Source: Prevotella sp. UBA3776 (lineage in GTDB: Bacteria > Bacteroidota > Bacteroidia > Bacteroidales > Bacteroidaceae). Taken from it: a stretch of 20,199 nt of DNA. The DNA lies in assembly GCA_002369515.1 (NCBI GenBank), contig DFFM01000008.1:27400-47598 (forward strand). The letters are read 5' to 3'. The position numbers and the translations under genes are program-made. A model generated the notes under the pieces. That model worked only from the letters and a program-made list of their open reading frames with translations. It did no database searches and was not told the origin of the DNA. Below are positions 8,421-15,810 of the stretch, piece by piece (within the stretch, counting starts at the first letter, position 1; each line of letters opens with the position of its first letter).

Positions 8421-8557
8421 TTGAGGGAATAGAGGATTTTTTGAGAAACTGAGGATTTTTGAGAAGCGGAGTTTTTTGAGAAGCGGAGGACTTTTGAGAA
8501 GCGGAGAACTTTTGAGAAGCGGAGAAACTTTGAGAAGCGGAGGACTTTTGAGAATAC
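8421..8557 (+). repeat. About 7.5 tandem units of an 18-bp repeat
   Basis: Units starting TTGAG follow one another, for example TTGAGAAGCGGAGGACTT at 8476 and again at 8530, with TTGAGAAGCGGAGAACTT at 8494 between. The core units are 17-18 bp; the outer ones are degenerate (20 bp at 8421). There are no unique spacers, so this is not a CRISPR array. Confidence 0.9.
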
Positions 8558-8562
8558 GACAA

Positions 8563-8583
8563 AGAGCGACCGTCGGTCGCTCT
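8563..8583. terminator. Hairpin, possible terminator for the 7711-8307 gene
   Basis: AGAGCGACC (8563-8571) pairs perfectly with GGTCGCTCT (8575-8583) around GTC. It is followed on the plus strand by a pyrimidine-rich tract (CTCTGTTTTCTCC) rather than a clean T-run and lies 255 bp after the stop, so a termination role is uncertain. Confidence 0.4.
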
Positions 8584-8705
8584 CTCTGTTTTCTCCTTTC
8601 CCTCTTTAAAACATTTCTCTTAAACTCAAGAATCCTCTGCGCCTCTGCGTGAGAAAAATATCTGCGTGAGAAAAACCAATCTGCGTGAGAAAAAAACTCG
8701 CGTGA

Positions 8706-10187
8706 CTAGCCCGCAACGATTCTCGCCTCCCATTTACCCCGGAACAGCCGCCAGAGGAACATCAGCCCACGGAAAGTCAGCTCGATGGCCATGGCCGTCC
8801 ACACGCCTCGCAAACCATAGTCCTGGGCCAGCAGGGCGGCCAGCGAAAGGCGCACCAGCCACATGGAGCACAGGTTCATCAGAGCGGGACGCATCGTGTC
8901 GCCCGCACCCACAAACACACTGTAGCACACGATGGAAGCGGCAAACATAGGCTCGGCAAAGGCCTCGATGCGCAGCACAGCAGCTCCCAGCTCGATGATT
9001 TCGCTCACGGGGGTCATCAGGGCCATCAGCTCAGTGGCTGCGAGATACATCACAACGCCCATTACGGCCATTACGGCCATGCCCAAAAACACTGTCATGC
9101 GGGCGAACGAGCGGCAAAGGTCGCGCCGCGCAGCCCCCATGCTCTGCCCGATGAGCGTCGTGGCGGCCTCACCTATGCCGTAACCGGGCATGTAGCACAG
9201 GCTCTCGGCGGTGATGGCGAACGTGTTGGCGGCAATCGAGATGTTGCCCAGCGGAGCAACAATCATGGTGCTCACAATCTGCGCACCACTCATCAGAATG
9301 CTCTGCGCGGCCATGGGCGCACTTATCTTCAACGCATTGCGCACGTAGTCCCAGTTAACTCGAAAGTTTAATGGAGAGAGTGTGCCTCTTGCTCTCCTAG
9401 CCTGCTTGTCCATTTCCAAAGCCATTCTCTCCCCACTCACCTCTTTCCTCTCTCCGCTGAACCTTCCTCTAAACAGAGCCAACATCTCGCTGCGGAACAT
9501 GGCATAGTAAGCCTGCACCAGCGCACCGATCACCACGGCCAAGCCCGTGCCGATGGCAACGCCCAGCACACCCAAGTGGAAAACGAAAATGAAAATGAAG
9601 TTGAACACCACGTCCATCACACACATCAGGATGCTCATGATGCTCGGTATGCGCATGTTGCCGCTGCACTTCAGCATGCTGCCCGAAAGGCCCGAGAGCT
9701 GGAAAAACGGCATCACAAGCATGAACACGCTGAAATAGATGGTGGCGTCGCGGGCTATGTCGGCACCGCCACCCAGCCAATAGGGCAACCGACCGCTGAT
9801 GAACAGACCCACCACACCTATCACCGCGCTGAACAACAAGGCAAAGAGCAGCGCGTGGCGAAAAACGTCGCGCGCCTTCTGAAAATCGTTCGCACCAATG
9901 AAATGGGCCACCTGAACCGAGAAGCCCATCGAAATGGCACTCGTCAGACTGCCGCACAGCCATGTCGATGACTCCACCAACCCGCAGGCGGCGGCGGCCT
10001 CAACGCCGATGCGACCCACCATGGCCTGATCGATGAAGAACATCATCACGCTCGTGATCTGTGCCAAGATGGAGGGAATGCTCAACTGCACAATCAGCTG
10101 GAGCTTCTGACTGCCCGTCATCGGCTTTCCCCCGCGAATCAGCAGCAACAGCTGGTCGCTCTTTCGTTGTTTCTTTGCGGCTTCCAT
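8706..10187 (-). CDS. MATE-family multidrug/sodium antiporter
   Basis: The 493-residue membrane protein has about 12 hydrophobic segments in two homologous halves, the length and layout of MATE (NorM/DinF-like) exporters. Family features seen are 'LSIPSILAQI' opening helix 1, 'FFIDQAMVGRIGVEAAAACGL' after it, and the parallel second-half stretch 'ISAPMAAQSILMSGAQ'. Known role: export of cationic drugs or metabolites driven by sodium or protons in the inner membrane; the substrate cannot be told here. The loop between the two halves carries a charged, low-complexity extension (about residues 239-276, 'FSGERKEVSGERMALEMDKQ') that looks inserted. The start at 10187 fits the usual short cytoplasmic lead before helix 1. 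Its leader holds a 61-bp palindrome. Confidence 0.92.
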   Translation of the reverse strand: MEAAKKQRKSDQLLLLIRGGKPMTGSQKLQLIVQLSIPSILAQITSVMMFFIDQAMVGRIGVEAAAACGLVESSTWLCGSLTSAISMGFSVQVAHFIGANDFQKARDVFRHALLFALLFSAVIGVVGLFISGRLPYWLGGGADIARDATIYFSVFMLVMPFFQLSGLSGSMLKCSGNMRIPSIMSILMCVMDVVFNFIFIFVFHLGVLGVAIGTGLAVVIGALVQAYYAMFRSEMLALFRGRFSGERKEVSGERMALEMDKQARRARGTLSPLNFRVNWDYVRNALKISAPMAAQSILMSGAQIVSTMIVAPLGNISIAANTFAITAESLCYMPGYGIGEAATTLIGQSMGAARRDLCRSFARMTVFLGMAVMAVMGVVMYLAATELMALMTPVSEIIELGAAVLRIEAFAEPMFAASIVCYSVFVGAGDTMRPALMNLCSMWLVRLSLAALLAQDYGLRGVWTAMAIELTFRGLMFLWRLFRGKWEARIVAG

Positions 10188-10235
10188 CGTTATCGGCTTC
10201 TATATAACTAAATAGCTGTTCGTCTGTTTTGCAGT

Positions 10236-10296
10236 AGGAGGTGACGTGTCCCACGTCACAATCCGTGAATTTGTGACGTGAGACACGTCACCTCCT
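10236..10296 (-). promoter_or_regulatory. Large nested palindrome in the MATE leader
   Basis: Two 26-nt arms (10236-10261 and 10271-10296) match as inverted repeats at 25 of 26 positions around a 9-nt loop. Each arm contains GTGACGTG and CACGTCAC separated by 3 nt, so four related words occur in 61 bp. It lies between the likely -7 box (10316 to 10309) and the MATE start codon. It may be an operator for a dimeric regulator, an RNA hairpin controlling expression, or a mobile palindromic element. Confidence 0.7.
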
Positions 10297-10308
10297 GCTT
10301 GAACGCTG

Positions 10309-10316
10309 CAAAAGTA
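10309..10316 (-). promoter_or_regulatory. Promoter -7 box for the MATE gene
   Basis: The minus strand reads TACTTTTG, matching TAnnTTTG. It is placed just upstream of the palindrome; no matching -33 element is evident. Confidence 0.45.
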
Positions 10317-10352
10317 CGAAATTTTACGCACAGTCGCCACGTTTGTCACGAA

Positions 10353-10388
10353 AAAAAGAGCAGCCCCGTTGGTGGGTCTGCTCTTTTT
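10353..10388 (-). terminator. Terminator after the small acidic protein gene
   Basis: AAAAAGAGCAG (10353-10363) and CTGCTCTTTTT (10378-10388) form an 11-bp stem. The minus strand continues in T after it, giving a seven-T tail. It ends the transcript of the 1070-residue protein and the small acidic protein, and separates it from the MATE gene. Confidence 0.88.
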
Positions 10389-10419
10389 CGGTTATAGAGA
10401 ATGCTACAATTCTTAAGAA

Positions 10420-10608
10420 CTATTCTTCAGGGTCGTCCCAAACGCTGTAAGGCTTGGCACCGAACTCATCATTGTATTCCTCTTCCGAGGGTGTCACTTT
10501 CTGGTCGTCCTTCGTTTCGTCAAGTTTCGAAGCTGAAGCCAGAAGGCTCTCGTAGCCAGCCACAAGCATCTTTATGCTAGGCTCAATATATTCTTTTTTC
10601 ATTTTCAT
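10420..10608 (-). CDS. Small acidic protein, Prevotella-type, function unknown
   Basis: From the ATG at 10608 it has 62 residues; an ATG at 10602 would give 60, and an upstream TTG start (10632) is less likely. The N-terminus MKMKKEYIEPSIKMLVAG is followed by 'YESLLASAS', then a highly acidic tail ending 'NDEFGAKPYSVWDDPEE'. I recall many short Bacteroidales proteins of the form 'MKKxYxxPxIxxxxxxxESLLxAS ... GAK...WDDxxE', but know of no assigned function. It has no classic signal peptide. It begins 45 nt after the stop of the 1070-residue protein gene and shares its terminator, so the two are probably co-transcribed. Confidence 0.75.
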   Translation of the reverse strand: MKMKKEYIEPSIKMLVAGYESLLASASKLDETKDDQKVTPSEEEYNDEFGAKPYSVWDDPEE

Positions 10609-10653
10609 CGTTTTCTTGCTTTTAATTTTCAATTGTCAGTTATCAATTGTCAA

Positions 10654-13600
10654 TTACTTCACAATTACCTTCTTGCCGTTCTGGATATAGACACCGGTCT
10701 TAGCCTTGCCTTCCACCTTGCGACCGCTCAGGTCGTAGAGGTTGCCATTGATGGCATTGTTCAACTCAACGGCATCGATAGCATCAACCAGGTTGTCATT
10801 TTCATCATAGAAGTTAATCTTCACGCCCTGAGCGTCTGCAGGCAACTCGAAGTAGCCACGGAAGCCCTTCAGCGAGGCACTAGAACCACCCTTCATAATC
10901 TTTCCTGTTGAAGGAACAACACCATACTTGCCTTGCATGTCAGGAGCTTTGATGGGAGAATATGTTCCGAAGAACGGGGCATCGTCTGTTGAAGGCTCAG
11001 TTGCTGTGATACTAATGTTTTCAAGAACAACAAGGTTGTCAACATCACGTTCAATGCTTTCAGCATAGACAATGAAAGGAACGCCGGCGCGATAGTTTGT
11101 GGTAGTTCTGAAACTCAGTTCACCATCACTGTAACCTGAGCAATAATAAACCTTATAATTCTCGCCGAAGATCTTGTTCAGATGGTCAGTAGTAAAAGCA
11201 AACGGCAGAGCAATAGTGTTCCAACCGGCCTTAGCACTGTATTGGAGGCCAGAAGTAGAATAGTCTGTGCCTTCTTCGTATGTCCAACCGTCCTCACTCA
11301 ACTGGGGAATAGCGACGATTTCAACATTCTGAGCGCTCACGGTCTTTGCCTCAACTTCGGCAACATCCTTCAGTGTGACTTCAATAGACACATTATCGAA
11401 TGTATTTGGTTCGTTAGGCAGATAAGTCAGCGTTATAACAGCCTCACCACCAACAGCAAGCTCGGCCTCCTGCACATCAACTTCCTCAGTTCCGAAATAC
11501 AGTTTGGCAACAGCTGTCTGAGCCTCTGTGCCTGTATTCTTAACAGTGACCGATGCCTCGTAAGTAGCATACTGCTTACCTGTTGTCGGCAGATTGCTGG
11601 CCGTAATCATGAAGTCGGCAGCAAGCAGGTCGAGCTGGAAACCAGAGAAGTTATCAACACTTGAGTACTTACCATTGAACTTCAGATAATAAGTACCAGA
11701 AGACGGGGCTGTAAAGGTCGTCGTACCAGCAGCAGTGAATGGAGAACCATCCATATCAATCCAATTCTCACCATCAGAAGAATATTGAATTGTCAAAGGA
11801 TCGGTAGAGTCAGGACCACTAATGTCAAAGGTCAGTTGCTGGCCTTCCTCGGCTTTCAAGCGAGGAGTAACCAAAGTGTTATCATTACTATTCCCTGCAG
11901 AAGCCATATAGGTACCATTATTACCATAGCCACTATTTGAGCATGTCCATCCGTTGTTTGTCCACTCTGAAGGAATGCTTCCACTCTCGAAGTCCTCCTC
12001 CCAAACGTTCGGGTCTTTTGAAGTAGCTGAAACGGTAATGGTCTTCACATCGTACGTGCTGCCATAGTTAGGAGTTAGCTTCACATTCGCATTAAATGTT
12101 CCCCATATACCCTCAGCATAGTTATAGGTAACGGTAATGGTTCCTGTTTCTCCAGGAGCAACTGTCAGGCTCTGAGCAGGCTCTACCGTAAAGTTTTCGG
12201 TGTTGTCGTTGGTAATTGTGACCACCAAATCGGCATCACCAGTGTTGCTAACGGTGATGGTTTCGCTCTTCACCTCATTCACTTTACCGAAGGCTATGCT
12301 CGTCTTGTCGATACTCATCACAGGTTTCGGCTCCTTGTAATAAGAAGTCAGGTTGATGGTGTAGGGGCTGAGACCACTTTCTTCTGAAGGAGTAATCGTC
12401 AGTACGCCACTACCATCATGGGCAGGAGTACCGATGGTAACTACAACACTACCACCAGCTTCAATCGTTGCAGAAGCAGGATCAACGGTATAGTCATCGG
12501 TAGCTGCTATCGTTACGTCGAGATCGGCAGTTCCATCGTTCTTCAGTGTAATAGTCTTGGTGCTGACAGCAGGTACATCACTATAGCCCCAACTCAGAGA
12601 ACCGCCATTAGCAATACCTTCAACCTCAAGTTTCGGACGTGGAGTTTGGTCTAATTGACCACCATATACATTATCAATGCTTGCATAGGAAGCTACAAAG
12701 CGCACATACTTGGTTCCTGCAGGTATTGTCACGCTGCAACTCTGCCATTCATTCAAGCCCATGCCAGAGAATGTTTGCAAATCAGAGAAGTTTGTTCCGT
12801 CTGTTGAAGTCTGAACAATCACCTTGCCTTGATAAGCTGCCCCATAAGAAGCCCAACTACTGCATCCTGCAGCATCAAAAGCAAAGGTCTCACCATCTTC
12901 GAATACCATCATTGGAGTGGTCAACTGAAGATTTGTGTTGTTGCCAGTTTTGGCATAGCCATCGGTAAATGTCCATGAACCTGTAGAAGTCCATTCAGCA
13001 GGAAGGGCCTTGCCTGAAAAGTCTTCAAACATCTTATACGGATCTTTAACGACGGCACTTAAGGTGATGGTTACCGGGTTGATGCCGTCAACAGCAGGAT
13101 TCGGAGTGATGGTCACTGTTCCTGTAGCTGTTTCAGAAGGAGCAGCAATTTCAAGCGTTTCTTCACCTCCAGCGGCAATCGTTTTAGAAGCTGCACATGT
13201 AAATCCTCCTGTAGTAGAGATGGTTACAGTGATTGATTCTGTTCCAGGATTCATCAAAGTCAATTCTTTTGTTTCGCTAGGATTGACCATACCGAAGTTA
13301 AGAGTACCATTATCATCACCTGTTACCATCAAAGCGGGACCTGAAACTTCATCGATTGTTGAAGCTGTTATTTGGTCAATTCGAGATTTAATCAACTGAA
13401 TAGCAACATACTTTCCACTTGTTCCTAAGTCAAATGATTTTTTATCGCCCCATGAGCTGGATGTAGAAGTTGTAGCAAGTTGTGAACCAATGGTAAATGT
13501 ATCGCCATTCTTGGTTGCCTCAAAGAAAGTAATAGTACCATTAGAAGATTCTGCTCTCCTTGCATAATAAGAAAAAGTACCAGTAAGTTTCGTTGGAATA

Positions 13601-13866
13601 ACTACATATTCATTAACGTCAGAATAGCTACAGTACAAGCTGTAACCAGTTCCACCATCATAATTACCAGACTTTATCTGATAATCATAACTTCCACCAA
13701 AACCTTGGTAATTACCGTTGCTGTGAATCATCACCCAGCCATTTGAAAGAAGATAGCGGCTTGATACTGTCACGTCATCAAAAGTTTCTGTGAAAGTACC
13801 TGCCTTCACTTGTGTCACTCCCATGAGCGAGAGCAACAGCGCAAAGATTAAGTTAATCTTTCTCAT
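10654..13866 (-). CDS. Large secreted multi-domain adhesin-like protein with C-terminal sorting-type tail
   Basis: The 1070 residues begin with a signal peptide (about 1-22, ending VKA|G). Three jelly-roll 'choice-of-anchor J'-like domains (about 24-170, 268-400, 611-745) alternate with Ig-like 'choice-of-anchor D' modules (about 175-265, 400-503, 505-608: 'LNFGMVNPSETKELTLMN', 'IAFGKVNEVKSETITVSN'). Then come a CARDB-like domain (about 746-840) and a region 'AGWNTIALPFAF ... GVPFIVYAE' (about 868-1015) common in Prevotella surface proteins. The tail 'NLYDLSGRKV ... GVYIQNGKKVIVK' (1032-1070) resembles type IX-type sorting tails. No catalytic site is seen; binding to glycans or surfaces is inferred. 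Its DNA is visibly richer in A/T than the neighbouring glycosidase genes. Confidence 0.82.
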   Translation of the reverse strand: MRKINLIFALLLSLMGVTQVKAGTFTETFDDVTVSSRYLLSNGWVMIHSNGNYQGFGGSYDYQIKSGNYDGGTGYSLYCSYSDVNEYVVIPTKLTGTFSYYARRAESSNGTITFFEATKNGDTFTIGSQLATTSTSSSWGDKKSFDLGTSGKYVAIQLIKSRIDQITASTIDEVSGPALMVTGDDNGTLNFGMVNPSETKELTLMNPGTESITVTISTTGGFTCAASKTIAAGGEETLEIAAPSETATGTVTITPNPAVDGINPVTITLSAVVKDPYKMFEDFSGKALPAEWTSTGSWTFTDGYAKTGNNTNLQLTTPMMVFEDGETFAFDAAGCSSWASYGAAYQGKVIVQTSTDGTNFSDLQTFSGMGLNEWQSCSVTIPAGTKYVRFVASYASIDNVYGGQLDQTPRPKLEVEGIANGGSLSWGYSDVPAVSTKTITLKNDGTADLDVTIAATDDYTVDPASATIEAGGSVVVTIGTPAHDGSGVLTITPSEESGLSPYTINLTSYYKEPKPVMSIDKTSIAFGKVNEVKSETITVSNTGDADLVVTITNDNTENFTVEPAQSLTVAPGETGTITVTYNYAEGIWGTFNANVKLTPNYGSTYDVKTITVSATSKDPNVWEEDFESGSIPSEWTNNGWTCSNSGYGNNGTYMASAGNSNDNTLVTPRLKAEEGQQLTFDISGPDSTDPLTIQYSSDGENWIDMDGSPFTAAGTTTFTAPSSGTYYLKFNGKYSSVDNFSGFQLDLLAADFMITASNLPTTGKQYATYEASVTVKNTGTEAQTAVAKLYFGTEEVDVQEAELAVGGEAVITLTYLPNEPNTFDNVSIEVTLKDVAEVEAKTVSAQNVEIVAIPQLSEDGWTYEEGTDYSTSGLQYSAKAGWNTIALPFAFTTDHLNKIFGENYKVYYCSGYSDGELSFRTTTNYRAGVPFIVYAESIERDVDNLVVLENISITATEPSTDDAPFFGTYSPIKAPDMQGKYGVVPSTGKIMKGGSSASLKGFRGYFELPADAQGVKINFYDENDNLVDAIDAVELNNAINGNLYDLSGRKVEGKAKTGVYIQNGKKVIVK

Positions 13867-13990
13867 GTTTTTTCTATTTTTTAATTGTTTGATATTATAG
13901 TTGTTTTGTTTTTCCGACAGAAATCAGGTTTTTGCAGCTAAACCGTACGGGGTTGGCGCCCGATGGTTTTGCAGTTGACAGAAAACGGGG

Positions 13991-14021
13991 CAAAAATACT
14001 CAAAAAGGATGAGAATTGCAA
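13991..14021 (-). promoter_or_regulatory. Promoter of the 1070-residue protein gene
   Basis: On the minus strand TTG (14021 to 14019) is followed after 20 bp by TATTTTTG (13998 to 13991). It predicts a leader of about 120 nt. The rest of the gap 13867-14245 holds an imperfect hairpin (14072-14097) and the terminator of the upstream gene; I see no gene. Confidence 0.65.
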
Positions 14022-14131
14022 CTTTTCTGCCACAAAAAACTCGTTTTTGTCAGGAAAAGGGGGGTGTGACAGCCACATTTTGCCATGCAATGGTGGCTTC
14101 GCAACTACAGAACTTCGGCTACAGACAGAGC

Positions 14132-14178
14132 GAAAAAGACCTTGCTGACAGACGTTTCATCCGTCAGCAAGGCCTTTT
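14132..14178 (-). terminator. Terminator of the protease/476-residue protein unit
   Basis: GACCTTGCTGAC (14138-14149) pairs with GTCAGCAAGG(C)C (14163-14174), and the minus strand continues TCTTTTTCG. It lies 68 bp past the stop at 14246. Confidence 0.88.
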
Positions 14179-14245
14179 GGGTCTTTGTCAAGTAAACTCC
14201 ATCTTCATGGGGTTACATTCTGTTGGTTGCTATGATTTCAACGAT

Positions 14246-15676
14246 TTACTTTGTAATCACCTTCACGGCGCTGTTGCCGTTCTTCACGATGTTGATGCCA
14301 CGCTGCGGGGCGTTGACGCGCTGACCGCTGATGTTGAAGATCTCGTTTGCAGTGGCAGCCTTGGCGTTCACGCTGGTGATGCCGTCGGAAATGCCAGCCT
14401 CATCGGGAACGATGTCGAGACCGCTGCCGTCGCTGCAGTCGTCGCCGTCAACCCAAAGGCACGAGAAGGTGAAGCGGTTGGGGATGGAGGCCAGACGTGT
14501 GCATTCGCCTGTGGTGATGTCGATGCCATAGAGGCAGGTGTCAAATTTGTGGTTGGTCTTCCACTCCTTGTCCGAAAGACTGCCCCAAGAACCCCAGTCG
14601 TTATAGCCCTTGCCGCTGTTGTAGTAGCCGTTCCAATAGAGCATGTTAGGATTGCTCTTGGCGAAGCAGGCGCTCTGAGTGCGATACTGCGAACTGTATC
14701 CAGTACCGGGAATGGGGGTACCATCCTGGAAGCACGGAGTATAGTCGATGGCATCCTCGCCGCTTTCGTCAGTATAATGGGTTGCATTGGCATAATACAT
14801 ACCTGTGGCCAGGTCGAATTCATAAACCTGTGCGCCAGAAAGCTGGTTGTCCATGTTGTACTGCTTGCCATCGTCAGCAACATAACCGGCAGCACCACCA
14901 CTGGTGATGCCGAAGGCACGACCCTCAGAGTTGATGGCGAAGGCCACAAAGTTCTGATAGTAGAGTCCCGGTGTGATGGGAGTAATGGTCATGGTCTTCA
15001 GATCGACCTCGCAGAGGCAATAGCCAGCATCGGTGCCGCTAGACTCCTGATAAGGATCGGCTTCGCTCTCGAAGTATTCAGGGTCGCTGGTAATGTCTTC
15101 GGGCAGCTGGGCCTCGGTGAGATAGAACAAGCCATAGACCTTTCCGTCCTGCATGTTGTAGGAGAGTCCGGCATTCTCAGCGTTGAGCGACTTGGGGGCA
15201 GTTGTGCCATAGAGTTTCTTGCCAGTCTTGGCATCCCACCAGCGAAGGTTGAAAAGTTCTTCGTCAGTAGTCGAAGACTCGTCGCGCGAGAAGATGGTCA
15301 CCAGTTTGCCGTCAACATATACCGAGCCAGAGTTGCCGTAGAGCTGATTCCAATCAAAGACAGCCTGAGCATTCTCAAGGTTCCAGACTCCACCGCTGAC
15401 GACATCCGATTTCTTCAGGTTAGGCTCGTGAACTGGTGTGGAAAGGGTTGAGCCGTCCCAAGTCATGCTGTAAATGCCGTTACGCACGAGGAAAACAGCT
15501 GCACCAACACCACCATTCAACTCCTGGCACCATCCGAGATAGCCTTCAGATTCTTCCAACTGAGTGTTGTCGTTGGTACGCATGCTCTGTGCCACACCCA
15601 TCAGCTTCACGTCCTGTGCGCTCATCGGGAGGCAGAAAAGGGCAGCAAGGCCCAAAGTCAGTAATTGTTTTTTCAT
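14246..15676 (-). CDS. Secreted protein of unknown function with C-terminal sorting-type tail
   Basis: The protein has 476 residues: a signal peptide (1-20, ending MSA|Q), then a body rich in Trp, Tyr, Gly and Asp. Recurring stretches such as 'GKLVTIFSRD', 'GKVYGLFYLTE', 'GRAFGITSGG' and 'CLYGIDITTGECTRLASIP' look like successive blades of a beta-propeller (inference). The end, 'EIFNISGQRVNAPQRGINIVKNG', followed by a basic last segment, matches the tail type of its two neighbours. No catalytic residues are recognised. Only 134 bp, with no -7-like box, separate it from the upstream M6 protease gene, so both probably share a transcript that ends at 14132-14178. Confidence 0.8.
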   Translation of the reverse strand: MKKQLLTLGLAALFCLPMSAQDVKLMGVAQSMRTNDNTQLEESEGYLGWCQELNGGVGAAVFLVRNGIYSMTWDGSTLSTPVHEPNLKKSDVVSGGVWNLENAQAVFDWNQLYGNSGSVYVDGKLVTIFSRDESSTTDEELFNLRWWDAKTGKKLYGTTAPKSLNAENAGLSYNMQDGKVYGLFYLTEAQLPEDITSDPEYFESEADPYQESSGTDAGYCLCEVDLKTMTITPITPGLYYQNFVAFAINSEGRAFGITSGGAAGYVADDGKQYNMDNQLSGAQVYEFDLATGMYYANATHYTDESGEDAIDYTPCFQDGTPIPGTGYSSQYRTQSACFAKSNPNMLYWNGYYNSGKGYNDWGSWGSLSDKEWKTNHKFDTCLYGIDITTGECTRLASIPNRFTFSCLWVDGDDCSDGSGLDIVPDEAGISDGITSVNAKAATANEIFNISGQRVNAPQRGINIVKNGNSAVKVITK

Positions 15677-15718
15677 AATGATTTCGCTTTTTTTATTGTT
15701 ATTGATTATTATTTTTTC

Positions 15719-15781
15719 TTATGGGAATTATGGGGCTTATGGGGCTTATGAGACTTATGGGGCAAATGAGACTTTGAGGGG
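15719..15781. repeat. Seven tandem 9-bp units between two secreted-protein genes
   Basis: Units in register are TTATGGGAA, TTATGGGGC (twice), TTATGAGAC, TTATGGGGC, AAATGAGAC and TTTGAGGGG. On the minus strand they read as 'AGTCTCATA/AGCCCCATA' variants, a string I recall as a frequent intergenic repeat in Bacteroidales. It fills the gap between the protease stop and the leader of the 476-residue gene. Confidence 0.85.
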
Positions 15782-15810
15782 AATCATAGGCCTCCTGCGC
15801 CATTGGGAAA

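Larger units (their letters stand above)
8317..8705. repeat. Composite repeat zone: inverted CTCACGCAGA blocks around tandem repeats
   Basis: This gene-free stretch begins with CTCACGCAGA copies near 8317, 8378 and 8397, the last extended as CTCACGCAGAGGCGCGGAGG. The right side (about 8625-8705) has the inverse, CCTCTGCGCCTCTGCGTGAG, then two further TCTGCGTGAG copies. The two flanks could pair over long stretches, though separated by about 200 bp of tandem repeats and a hairpin. Similar 'CTCTGCGCCTCTGCGTGAG' strings are, to my recollection, common intergenic repeats in Bacteroidetes. I see no gene in it. Confidence 0.8.

Noticed and set aside
8421..8557. CRISPR array
   Set aside because: Units of about 18 bp are directly adjacent with no unique spacers, and no cas genes are nearby.
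10000..10254. 84-codon frame at the start of the MATE gene
   Set aside because: It overlaps the MATE N-terminus in another frame and begins in the palindrome; no independent support.
14009..15451. 480-codon plus-strand open frame opposite the 476-residue secreted protein
   Set aside because: The minus-strand product has a signal peptide, sorting-type tail and terminator; the plus frame crosses that terminator and has no recognisable domain.
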